Shown here: positions 36,380-44,505 of the stretch, piece by piece
Numbering within the stretch: position 1 is the stretch's first letter
Layout of the letters: each line of letters starts with the position of its first letter
Assembly (NCBI GenBank): GCA_035545855.1
Contig: DASZXK010000030.1
Location: 1-64,000 of the forward strand
Direction: 5' to 3'
Source: DASZVB01 sp035545855
GTDB taxonomy: Bacteria > Myxococcota_A > Polyangia > Polyangiales > Polyangiaceae
Length of the DNA stretch: 64,000 bases
The notes under the pieces: model-generated
Databases searched by the model: none
Told to the model about the DNA's origin: nothing
What the model saw: the letters and a program-made list of their open reading frames with translations, nothing else
Position numbers and translations under genes: made by a program

Positions 36380-37080
36380 GCGCGCCGCTGCTCCGGTTCC
36401 ACGGCGCCCGCATCGAGGCCCCCGGAGCGGCGCCGCTCTCGCTCGACTTCGAGATCGACGGACAGGTGGTCTTGCTGTCGGGCTCCTTCGGCCCCCTGCT
36501 CTCGCTCGCGACCGGAGAGGCACGCCTCGCCGCAGGCTCCGCGGAGATACTCGGGACCTCGTTCCGCGACGCCGTGCGGAGCGGCAAGCTCGGCGTCGTG
36601 CCGGACCTCGAGGAACCGACGCTCCTTTCCGTCCGGGACGTGCTCCGCGCGAGCGCCCTGCTCCGGGGCGCCGGACGCGGGCGAGCGAAGGCCGACGCGG
36701 ACGCCGTGCTCGCGGAGTTCGGCTGGACGGCGATCCAGAAGAAGCGTTTCCAGGACCTCGGACGGGGCGGTCGGCGCGCCGTCGCGATCGGCTGCGCCGC
36801 CCTCGGCGGCGTCGAGGTCGTGCTCGTACCCCGCCCCTTCGCGAACCTCGACGATCAGGAAGCGTCCGTCGTCGAGCGCGCGCTCGAGGTCGTCACCCGG
36901 AAGCGTCGCCTCCTCGTCTCCCTGCTCCGCTCCGCGGATACGGACGGCGAGGCGCGCCTCGTCGCGACCGCGAACGCCATCGTCACGCTCCGGGACGGCG
37001 TCGCCACCGTGCGGCGCTCGTTTCCCCCGCCGCCGCCTCCGAGCGCGCGCCCCTCGAATCCGTCCGTTCCGGAGTGGTGA
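36376..37080 (+). CDS. Degenerate ABC-ATPase-like protein
   Basis: A 234-aa protein laid out like an ABC ATPase but lacking its catalytic residues. Where Walker A (GxxGxGKS/T) should be, it reads GSFGPLLSLATG (36-47), with no Lys. A signature-like segment LGRGGRRAVAIG (128-139) is followed by EVVLVPRPFANLD (147-159), where the Walker B DEP is PRP. The D-loop NLD is kept. ATP hydrolysis is therefore unlikely. The start is GTG 36376, overlapping the SppA stop by 4 nt (GTGA), so it is made together with the SppA fusion. It has a Pro-rich tail. It is probably a structural or regulatory partner of the SppA protein. Confidence 0.75.
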   Translation: MSAPLLRFHGARIEAPGAAPLSLDFEIDGQVVLLSGSFGPLLSLATGEARLAAGSAEILGTSFRDAVRSGKLGVVPDLEEPTLLSVRDVLRASALLRGAGRGRAKADADAVLAEFGWTAIQKKRFQDLGRGGRRAVAIGCAALGGVEVVLVPRPFANLDDQEASVVERALEVVTRKRRLLVSLLRSADTDGEARLVATANAIVTLRDGVATVRRSFPPPPPPSARPSNPSVPEW

Positions 37081-37083
37081 GCC

Positions 37084-39021
37084 TCAGAACCGGATCGTCG
37101 CGTCGAGGCGCACTCCTTCGAACGGCGGATACACGCGACAGACGCCCGAGACGCACCGGAGCCCGCCCCTCCTCTGCCCGGCGAAGAGCGACACGCTGGA
37201 CGACGACGTGACGTTGTACGAAACGAATCCGTTGAAGTACGTCGGCGAAAACTGGGGGTTTCCGATGTATTCGAAGCCGGTGCCGACGACGAGCTTCGCG
37301 CGGAAATCGACGGCGAAGGTCTCCTGGATCTCCGTCCATGGCGCGGCGACGCCGGATTGCGTCTGGTGGCGTCTCCGGCCGTAGCCCTGGAGCTTCGCCG
37401 TGAAATCCGCGCCGAGCGGGTGGACGACGTCGTGCCTCACGTAGGCTTCGCGGTAGTAAACGTGCGTCTCGCCGCCGTTCGGGTCGACGAGGAGACGGTC
37501 CGCGTCGTCGAGGCGCACTCCGGCGGTGACCGTCGCTCGGCTCCGGCCGTCGTTCGAGCCGAGCTCGGCGCCGGTCGCGAGGTCCCACACGCGGTTCTCG
37601 GCTGCGCCCGAGACGTCGCAGCGCTCGTTCGCGACGGATTCGGCCCAGGAGGCGTAGCGCCCGGCCCAGACGAACACGCTCGCGCGCTTCGCGACGGCGA
37701 GATCGCCCTTGAGCCGGCCGCCCGTGACGCACGTGTTGAACCCTTCGAACTCCGTGTCGACCCAGAGCGCTTCCGTCGTGGGCGGCGCGCTGTACTGCAC
37801 GGCGGAGAACTCCGGCGCGTGCGCGAGGTCCACGTTCGCGAGGAGCGGAAAGAACCGGCGGTAGTGCTTCCCTTCCGCGGTGAACGTGACAGGAGAGAAG
37901 AACACGGACGCGCTCCCGTAGAGCGCGTGACCGGCGGGCGGGAGCGACGAAGACGTCCGTTCGAGCTCCGCCGGGTACGAGAGCCCCTGGAGGGCTGCCT
38001 CCGCGTAGAGCGCGCCGTGCCCGCCGAGATCGGGGAGCGAGAGGGAGACGCTCCCGGTGCGCACGGAATCGGCGCTCCGCACGACTCCGGGCGAAAGCGG
38101 CGTGGGAACGCCGTTGGCGTCCGTCGGCAAGCTCCGGCCGAGGAGGGATCCGTGCACCCCGACCGTGACGAGCTTCGTGCCACCTTCGAGCTCCACGCCG
38201 ACCACGCGATCGGGAGCGAACGTCGGTGACGCCGATGCATCGAACGGGCTCGCCTGGGCTCGCGGCATCCCCGCCTCCGTCACGCTCGCGAGCCCGGAGG
38301 TGACCGCGGGGGTCACGCCGAGATACCGCCCGCTCGACTCGTCGAAGCGGAGCGGGTTCAGGACGCCACCGAGCGCGGTCAGTCGAAAGCGGACCGAGTC
38401 GGCGCGGAGCCGCGCAGTGGCGCGAGCGCCGCGGATCGTCGTGTCGCTCGCGAGCTCGTCCTGCTTCCGGACGCTGAGCACGAGGCCACGACCGAACTGC
38501 GCGTAGAAGTCGCCCACGGTCGCGTCGAGGTCCGGCGAGGCGTAGCTCACCCAGTACTTCGCCGGGTAGATCCAGCTCGTGTAGCGGGTCGAGAGCTCGC
38601 GGGACGCCTCGGTCGTCTTCTGGACGAAGTACGCCGCGTCCTTCCGCGAGTACGTCGCGGGAAGCGCACCGCCGTGACGCTCGCGGAGCAGATCCAGCCC
38701 GACCTCGACGGGCTCCTTCGACGCGAAGAACCACGCGGAATCGAGCCGGAGCCCGACCTGGAACCGTCCGTACGACGCCTGCGCGTTCAGCCGGTTGTAG
38801 TAGACGCCCCAGTCGTCGTCGATGAGCCGAACGACGCTCGACGGCACCGTGTTCCGGTTGTCGACGTTGTAGAGCACGCTCGCGGCCTCCGTCACGTCCA
38901 GGTGGATCGGACGGCCGTTCACGTCTCCGGTGTCGAGCGCGCGCGCGGACGCGGCGACGAGCACCAGCGCCACCACGAGGGGGGCCGATGGCCGGGCCGT
39001 GCGGCGTGCCGCGGAGCTCAC
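37084..39021 (-). CDS. Outer-membrane beta-barrel protein
   Basis: A 645-aa protein with a signal peptide (ALVLVAASARA). It is rich in alternating hydrophobic/polar beta strands and Gly/Tyr/Trp, and ends GVRLDATIRF with a terminal Phe, the usual outer-membrane-protein signature. A segment like VGDFYAQFGRGLVLSVRKQDEL near residue 170 recalls DUF6029-type barrels. Substrate or transport role is unknown. It lies 19 bp downstream of the thioredoxin-like lipoprotein gene, a pairing also reported for related barrels, which suggests a redox or folding partner. It converges with the degenerate ABC gene after 3 bp. Confidence 0.82.
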   Translation of the reverse strand: MSSAARRTARPSAPLVVALVLVAASARALDTGDVNGRPIHLDVTEAASVLYNVDNRNTVPSSVVRLIDDDWGVYYNRLNAQASYGRFQVGLRLDSAWFFASKEPVEVGLDLLRERHGGALPATYSRKDAAYFVQKTTEASRELSTRYTSWIYPAKYWVSYASPDLDATVGDFYAQFGRGLVLSVRKQDELASDTTIRGARATARLRADSVRFRLTALGGVLNPLRFDESSGRYLGVTPAVTSGLASVTEAGMPRAQASPFDASASPTFAPDRVVGVELEGGTKLVTVGVHGSLLGRSLPTDANGVPTPLSPGVVRSADSVRTGSVSLSLPDLGGHGALYAEAALQGLSYPAELERTSSSLPPAGHALYGSASVFFSPVTFTAEGKHYRRFFPLLANVDLAHAPEFSAVQYSAPPTTEALWVDTEFEGFNTCVTGGRLKGDLAVAKRASVFVWAGRYASWAESVANERCDVSGAAENRVWDLATGAELGSNDGRSRATVTAGVRLDDADRLLVDPNGGETHVYYREAYVRHDVVHPLGADFTAKLQGYGRRRHQTQSGVAAPWTEIQETFAVDFRAKLVVGTGFEYIGNPQFSPTYFNGFVSYNVTSSSSVSLFAGQRRGGLRCVSGVCRVYPPFEGVRLDATIRF

Positions 39022-39040
39022 GAAGTGGACGGCCCCGGGT

Positions 39041-39745
39041 TCACGGCGGCGGAGCGCCGAGGAATTGGTCGACCGCGCCGTAGAGGACGGACGGTTCGTC
39101 GCCGTTCAACGCGAGGACGATCTTCATCGTCCTCGTGTCGAGGAGGAGGTTGAAGGGAGCGACGTTCGCCGACGTGAAGAGCCCGAGTTGATGGTCCGGA
39201 TCCGCCACGAACGGGAAGTCCACGGAGTACGCGGTCGCCCAGGTCGCGGCATTTTCGGGCGTCGCCGGGTTCGAGTCGCCGTCCTGGAAGAGGGTGCCGA
39301 GCACCCGGAAGCCGCGGGCCTTCCGCGCGGCGAGCTGTTCGGAGAGCGACGGATGACTCTGCCCGTCCCCTCCGTACTCGGCGCGGCACGCCGCGCACCA
39401 GATCGCGCAGGACTCGACGAGGAGGAGCCGAGCGCTCGCGTCGGCGTGGAAGTCGGAGAGGCAGACGCGCCCGAACCGGGACGTGTCGTAAGACGCCCCC
39501 TTCGGGTCCCTCCAGCCGTCGAAGCAGAGGTCCGCGGTCACCTCGCCGACGCGGACGCCGTACGGACCGGGCGGGTACTGCACCCCGGCTCCCGCCTCCG
39601 GCCGCTCGCCCCCGCTCCCGACGGCTCGGAGCAGGTCTTCGGGCACGCCGGCGCTGTTCGCCCCGCAGCCGGCGACGAGCGACGACGACAGCGAAAGGAC
39701 CAGCGGGAGGAGAGCCCCGAAGCCGCGCTCCGCCGTCGCCGTCAT
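39041..39745 (-). CDS. TlpA-like thioredoxin-fold lipoprotein
   Basis: A 234-aa lipoprotein. The signal with lipobox (SSSLVAGCG) gives the start at ATG 39745. The mature domain is a thioredoxin fold with the redox motif CAAC in AIWCAACRAEYGG and an extra upstream Cys (ESCAIWC). The predicted role is disulfide reduction or oxidation at the envelope. It is the first gene of a pair with an outer-membrane barrel, 19 bp apart, so it may help fold or protect the barrel or its substrates. It diverges from proB. Confidence 0.87.
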   Translation of the reverse strand: MTATAERGFGALLPLVLSLSSSLVAGCGANSAGVPEDLLRAVGSGGERPEAGAGVQYPPGPYGVRVGEVTADLCFDGWRDPKGASYDTSRFGRVCLSDFHADASARLLLVESCAIWCAACRAEYGGDGQSHPSLSEQLAARKARGFRVLGTLFQDGDSNPATPENAATWATAYSVDFPFVADPDHQLGLFTSANVAPFNLLLDTRTMKIVLALNGDEPSVLYGAVDQFLGAPPP

Positions 39746-39840
39746 GCTCGAAAGATACGTGAACGCCGGGCGATCGGCGAGGCCCGGCGAGCCGCCGCGA
39801 CGGGTGGCCACTTGACTTGGAATCCGCCAGGAAGGATGCC

Positions 39841-40935
39841 TTGAGCCCCATGAACCCCGGGAGAGCCGCTCTCACGAAGGCGACGCGCATCGTCGTGAAG
39901 GTCGGCTCACGTTCGCTCGCGGGCGACCGTGACCTCGTCTCCGAGCTGTGCCAGCAGATCGTGGACCTCTCCGGTCCGAAGCGGGCGTTCATCGTCGTGA
40001 CGAGCGGCGCCATCGCCCTCGGCGGCGCCCGCCTCGGTTACCGGAAGCGTCCGAAGGAGATGCCGAAGCTCCAGGCGGCCGCCGCCGCGGGTCAGAGCGT
40101 CCTCATGCAGCGCTATTCGGAGGCGCTCGGCAAGTGGGGACGAGTCGCCGCGCAGGTGCTCCTGACGCACGCCGACCTCGCCGACCGCGAGCGCGTGAAC
40201 AACGCGCGGCAGGCCCTCGCCGCGCTCCTCGAAGCGAACGCGGTGCCGATCATCAACGAGAACGACACCGTCTCGACGGAGGAGATCCGCTTCGGGGACA
40301 ACGACCAGCTCGCGTCCATGGTCACGCCGCTCGTGGGCGGAGACCTCCTGCTCCTCCTCACGGACGTCGACGGCGTGCTCGACGAGCACGGGGAGCGTCT
40401 CTCCGTCATGCGGGACGACGCGACGCTCGCCGTCTTGAAGAGCAGCGGCCCCGGCACCGGCGGCATGTCCAGCAAGATCGACGCCGCGAGGAAGGCGAGC
40501 CGCGCGGGAGCCAGCGTCGTCGTCGGTCCCGCGCTCCGCCAGAACGTCCTCGCGGACGTGCTCGCCGGAAAAGACGTCGGGACGCTCTTCCCCCCGCACG
40601 CGGATTCGCTCCGCGCCCGGCAGCACTGGATCATGTACACGCTCCGTCCTCGCGGGGACGTGCTGGTGGACGACGGCGCCGCGCGCGCCGTCCGGAGCGG
40701 CAAGAGCAGCTTGCTCCCCGTCGGCGTCATCGGCGTCCGGGGCGAATTCCTGGCTGGAGACGCCGTGCGCCTGGTCACCGTCGACGGCGCGGAAATCGGC
40801 CGTGGCCTCGCGCGAGCGTCCGCGCTCGACGTGGCGAGGACGGCGCGGAAGAAGGGCCCGGAGCTCGAAGCGCTCGTCACGGGCGACGGAGACTTCGTCG
40901 TCGTCCACAAGGACGACCTCGTCGTCACGGTCTGA
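39841..40935 (+). CDS. proB: Glutamate 5-kinase
   Basis: A 364-aa ProB that phosphorylates glutamate to glutamyl-5-phosphate, the first step of proline synthesis. The amino-acid-kinase domain carries VVKVGSRSL, VTSGAIALG, NENDTVSTEEI and TDVDGVL. A C-terminal PUA domain is present (about 275-355). The start is TTG 39841, placed 4 nt after AGGAAGGA; ATG 39850 is the alternative. proA is not adjacent. The frame could extend upstream to TTG 39817, but that lacks a ribosome-binding site. It is followed 62 bp later by a signal-peptidase-like gene. Confidence 0.94.
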   Translation: MSPMNPGRAALTKATRIVVKVGSRSLAGDRDLVSELCQQIVDLSGPKRAFIVVTSGAIALGGARLGYRKRPKEMPKLQAAAAAGQSVLMQRYSEALGKWGRVAAQVLLTHADLADRERVNNARQALAALLEANAVPIINENDTVSTEEIRFGDNDQLASMVTPLVGGDLLLLLTDVDGVLDEHGERLSVMRDDATLAVLKSSGPGTGGMSSKIDAARKASRAGASVVVGPALRQNVLADVLAGKDVGTLFPPHADSLRARQHWIMYTLRPRGDVLVDDGAARAVRSGKSSLLPVGVIGVRGEFLAGDAVRLVTVDGAEIGRGLARASALDVARTARKKGPELEALVTGDGDFVVVHKDDLVVTV

Positions 40936-40997
40936 ATGGAGCGCCGCCCGTCGGCTGGTCCGGACGACGCTCGCCCTGCTACCCTACGGGGTCTCCG

Positions 40998-41639
40998 ATG
41001 GGACGATTCCTGAACGGGCTCTTCTGGATCGGCCTCCTGCTCGCGGTGATCGTCGGCGCGGCGCGCCTCGTCGCGATCCGGTGGTGGCAGGTCCCGATGG
41101 ACGACCCGATCCTCGAAGCGTCGATTGCGCCGACGCTCCGCGGCGGAGACTGGGTCCTGCTCTGGCGAGTCTCCCCGCCGAAGTTCGGCGCGCTCACGGT
41201 CTGCCCCGATCCGACCGACGAGTCCCGCGTCGTGATCGGTCGCATCCTCGGCGAGGAAGGAGACACCGTGACGGTCGAGGGCACGCGCCTCACGATCGAC
41301 GAACACGAGGCGCTCACGGAGACGGCGTGCCCGCCGTTCAAGATCGCCGACCCGACCACCGGCTCCGAGATCGAGCAGACGTGCGACATGGAAGCCGCCG
41401 GAGGGACGCTCCACATGCGCGGGAACATGCCGGCGCAGAGGCAGGCCCTGGCGCTAAGGACGTCGCGAAAGGTCGGCGAAAAGAAGGTGTTCCTCCTGAG
41501 CGACAACCGCGCTTACCCGTACGACTCCCGGAACTTCGGATCAGTGGATCGGTCGAGCTGCAAGGAGACGATCTTCTTCCGCCTCGTGAGCAAGGCGGGC
41601 TTCGGCGACGAGGCCGCCCGGCTGACCTACATCCGTTGA
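40998..41639 (+). CDS. Signal peptidase I-like protein lacking the catalytic lysine
   Basis: A 213-aa membrane protein of the S26 (signal peptidase I) fold. An N-terminal membrane helix is followed by box B as ASIAPTLRGGD, with nucleophile Ser42. Box D reads VVIGRILGEEGD, where the general-base Lys of the canonical KRVIGLPGD aligns to Gly81. Box E (SDNRAYPYDSRNFG) is intact. Without the Lys (or the His used in some relatives) ordinary Ser/Lys catalysis is not expected, so it may be inactive or use another base. It follows proB on the same strand. Another, canonical LepB presumably exists elsewhere. Confidence 0.8.
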   Translation: MGRFLNGLFWIGLLLAVIVGAARLVAIRWWQVPMDDPILEASIAPTLRGGDWVLLWRVSPPKFGALTVCPDPTDESRVVIGRILGEEGDTVTVEGTRLTIDEHEALTETACPPFKIADPTTGSEIEQTCDMEAAGGTLHMRGNMPAQRQALALRTSRKVGEKKVFLLSDNRAYPYDSRNFGSVDRSSCKETIFFRLVSKAGFGDEAARLTYIR

Positions 41640-41665
41640 CGCGGTCGGGTATATAAACGGGCGAC

Positions 41666-42808
41666 GTGGTGGCCCAGGAGCACGAGCAGATCGGCGTCGT
41701 TTGCGGCGCCTGCGGCGTCTTCGCGCCCGGTTTCTCGCCGCGCTGCGCGGCCTGCGGCCAGGACCAATCCACCATCCGAGAAGTCCTCCGCCCCGGAAAT
41801 GCCCCCGCGAGCCCCTGGGACACCGCCGCGAGCCCCTGGTACGCCGCCGCGAGCCCTCACGACGCGGGCGCGGGCGCTGGCGCCAGCGCTCGAGACACCG
41901 CCAGCGCTCGGGACCATCACGCCGAAAGCGTTTCCAATTCGGGGACTTCTGATCGAAGCTCGGTGGAAGCGCGAGACGGGGGCCCCGAGGGCCCGGCGCG
42001 TTCGATTCCCTCGCGGGAGGAAGCCATGGACCAAGCCAAGTACTTCGTCTGCCAGTCCTGCATGACGCCGGTTCCGAGCGGCCACAAGTTCTGCGGTCGC
42101 TGCGGCGCGCCCGTGCCCGAGGACGCGCTCCACCTCCGCACGGACTACTTCAGTGACATGCAGGACCCGGAAAAGGCACGCCTCGTGCTCATCCGCGGCG
42201 ACGGCATGGAAGGGCTCAGCTACCACCTGAAGGCGGATCAGCACGTCGTGGGCCGGACGGGGCAGCTCGAGTTCCCCGACGACGCGTTCGTCTCGCCCCG
42301 CCACGCGAACTTCTTCTACCGGGACGGCCGGCTCGTCGTACGCGACGAGGGCTCGCTGAACGGCGTCTACATCCGCGTCCGTGGCACCGTCGAGATCACG
42401 GCCGGGGACACGTTCCTCGCCGGCGAGCAGCTCTTCCGTCTGGACCCGACGCCGAAGGCGTCGGACGGCGTCGACGCCGAGGGCACGTATTTCTATTCGT
42501 CGCCGAAGTACCCGGCCGCGTACCGCGTGAATCAGATCCTGGAAGGCGGCGCGCTCGGGATGACCATCTGCGCCCGCACGAACACGCTCGCGATCGGTCG
42601 AGAAGACGGGGACCTGAACTTCCCCGGGGACCTCTTCATGTCGGCGAAGCACTGCTCCGTCGAGGAGCGCGAGGGCCACTACTTCCTCACGGATCACGGG
42701 AGCCGGAACGGCACGTACGTCCGCCTGAAGACGGACCGCGAGCTCACTCACGGCGACTACGTCTTCATCGGCCGGAAGCTCCTTCGCGTCGAGCTGAACA
42801 GCAACTGA
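41666..42808 (+). CDS. Zinc-ribbon and double-FHA-domain protein
   Basis: A 380-aa protein. An N-terminal zinc ribbon (CGAC then CAAC) is followed by an Ala/Ser/Asp-rich linker and a second zinc ribbon (CQSC then CGRC). Two FHA phosphothreonine-binding domains follow, at about 190-260 (VGRTGQLEF, SPRHANF, SLNGVY) and about 310-375 (IGREDGDLNF, SAKHCSV, SRNGTYV). FHA proteins read Ser/Thr-kinase signals, which are abundant in myxobacteria; the STK at 55368-57059 also has an N-terminal zinc ribbon. The start is GTG 41666. Its neighbours do not suggest a specific partner. Confidence 0.9.
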   Translation: MVAQEHEQIGVVCGACGVFAPGFSPRCAACGQDQSTIREVLRPGNAPASPWDTAASPWYAAASPHDAGAGAGASARDTASARDHHAESVSNSGTSDRSSVEARDGGPEGPARSIPSREEAMDQAKYFVCQSCMTPVPSGHKFCGRCGAPVPEDALHLRTDYFSDMQDPEKARLVLIRGDGMEGLSYHLKADQHVVGRTGQLEFPDDAFVSPRHANFFYRDGRLVVRDEGSLNGVYIRVRGTVEITAGDTFLAGEQLFRLDPTPKASDGVDAEGTYFYSSPKYPAAYRVNQILEGGALGMTICARTNTLAIGREDGDLNFPGDLFMSAKHCSVEEREGHYFLTDHGSRNGTYVRLKTDRELTHGDYVFIGRKLLRVELNSN

Positions 42809-42826
42809 GACGCTCGCGGCCGCGTC

Positions 42827-42838
42827 CTCCGGCCGGAG
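42827..42838. terminator. Palindrome between convergent genes, possible terminator
   Basis: CTCCGGCCGGAG is a perfect 12-bp palindrome in the 52-bp gap between the FHA gene and the convergent poly(A)-polymerase gene. It lacks a U-tract; the role is inferred from location only. Confidence 0.3.
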
Positions 42839-42860
42839 CTCCGCGACCCGCAGGCGAGGC

Positions 42861-44294
42861 TCAGTTCTCGACCGGCGGCGTCGCTTCCGCGCCCGGCTTC
42901 CGCCGGCGTCGTCGCCTTCGCCTCGCGGGTCGGTCCGCGTTCCCCGGCTGAGCTTCCGGCAGCGCGGCGGGGGCCATCGTGGCCTCGCCCTCGCGCGCGG
43001 CCTGGTAGATCGCGAGGACCTCGGAGGCCGTGGAGAACAGCGCCGTCTTCGCCATGCGCCCGGCGCGGCCGGACTCGAGCCGAGGGAGCGCCGCGACGAT
43101 GCGGCGCATGGCGTCCGCGATGCGCCGGGGAACGGCGAGGCGCTCCACTATGGGCTCGAGGAAATCGAACGCGGCGGCCACGCGATCGCGCGCGCCCTCG
43201 CACGCTTCGCGGAGCGGCTCGAGCAGGAGCAGCGTCCAGAGCACGGAGTCTTCGAGCGGCGCTCCGCGATCGCGCGTCGAGCGGTCGATCGCGTCCAGGA
43301 TGCGCCACACGGGGCGCTCTTCGCCGTCCGCGTCCGACAGGTACGCGGCGAGCTCCGGCAGGAGCACGGCGAGAACACCCGTCTCCCAGGCGAGCCAGAA
43401 GCTCCGGTGAGCGGCGCCGCCCCGCATGAGCCGGAGCATCTCCTCGAAGAGACGCGGGCGCGCGGCGAGGGCGAGGCTGTCCCGACACACGACGATGGCG
43501 TCGTAGACTTCCTCGGCGATCGCGAGATCGGCGCGCGCGCTGAACTTGATGGCGCGCAGGATTCTGACCGGGTCTTCGCGGAACCGCACGACGGGGTTTC
43601 CGATGGTGCGGACGACGCGTCCCTCGATGTCCGGCATGCCGGAGACCCAGTCGAGCACCGCGCGTCGTTCGATGTCGTAGAAGAGCCCGTTGATCGTGAA
43701 GTCCCGCCGATAGGCGTCCTCGTGCGCGTCCCCGAAGACGTTGTCGCTCCGGATGAGGAGGTCCTCCCCTTCGCGGTCCTCCGCCGGCGTCCGGCGGAAG
43801 GTGGCCGTTTCTATGACCTTGCCGCCGCCGAAGAGCACGTGAACGAGGCGGAAGCGCCGCCCGATGATGCGCGAGTTGCGGAAGAGCTGGCGGACGTCGT
43901 CCGGGCGGGCGCTCGTCGCGACGTCGAAGTCCTTCGGCGACCGGTCCAGCAGGAGATCTCGCACACATCCACCGACCAGGTATGCCTCGAACCCGTGCCG
44001 GACGAGGCGCCGGACGACTTTCTCCGCGTCCGCGTCGATGCGGCCGTCGCCGAGCTCCATCGGGTGCACGGTCGGCTCCGGCCCCTCCCCGCCCGCGGGC
44101 GGCGCTTCTTCGTCCTCGACCGCGGCCACGAGGTCGTCGTCGGGCACGACGATCCACGAGTTGTCCGTCGCAGGGCGTGGGCGGTCGCTCCGGCGACCCC
44201 CGGACCGGCTTCCCGGGCGCGGTCGGGCCCCGCCGGACTCGTCGTCCGTCCGCTTCCCCGGGGGGCGGGTCGAGGGCCGCGGGTTCTGGGCCAT
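42861..44294 (-). CDS. pcnB: Poly(A) polymerase / tRNA nucleotidyltransferase family protein
   Basis: A 477-aa nucleotidyltransferase of class II. The N-terminal about 95 residues are Arg/Pro/Gly-rich. The catalytic head has VGGCVRDLLLDRSPKDFDVA, with the DFD metal-binding pair, then RRDFTINGLFYD and FREDPVRILRAIKFSARADL. The C-terminus is a stretch of Arg (RRRRRRRRK), which favours PcnB (RNA 3' poly(A) polymerase promoting decay) over CCA-adding enzyme. CCA addition cannot be excluded from sequence alone. It diverges from the PAS kinase gene across 211 bp. Confidence 0.88.
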   Translation of the reverse strand: MAQNPRPSTRPPGKRTDDESGGARPRPGSRSGGRRSDRPRPATDNSWIVVPDDDLVAAVEDEEAPPAGGEGPEPTVHPMELGDGRIDADAEKVVRRLVRHGFEAYLVGGCVRDLLLDRSPKDFDVATSARPDDVRQLFRNSRIIGRRFRLVHVLFGGGKVIETATFRRTPAEDREGEDLLIRSDNVFGDAHEDAYRRDFTINGLFYDIERRAVLDWVSGMPDIEGRVVRTIGNPVVRFREDPVRILRAIKFSARADLAIAEEVYDAIVVCRDSLALAARPRLFEEMLRLMRGGAAHRSFWLAWETGVLAVLLPELAAYLSDADGEERPVWRILDAIDRSTRDRGAPLEDSVLWTLLLLEPLREACEGARDRVAAAFDFLEPIVERLAVPRRIADAMRRIVAALPRLESGRAGRMAKTALFSTASEVLAIYQAAREGEATMAPAALPEAQPGNADRPARRRRRRRRKPGAEATPPVEN

Positions 44295-44505
44295 TCCGGC
44301 TGGAGGCGTCGCACACGACGCGGTCGGACGCCAGGAAATATCCGTTCTTTCGGGGTGGAAGCAGGCCGAGGAGGCGGGCCGAGCGCTCCTGCCCCGCTCG
44401 CCGGTGGCACCGCGGCGCGAGGAGACCGAAGCGAGCCCGGTCCGCCGGGGCGTCCGCGGGGGTAGGCTGGATGGCTTCCGGACGCGCATCGCGACCGACC
44501 CCGAC

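Noticed and set aside
41640..41665. TATATAA as a -10 element for the FHA gene
   Set aside because: The gap is only 26 bp and no -35 lies in it; the match is too weak.
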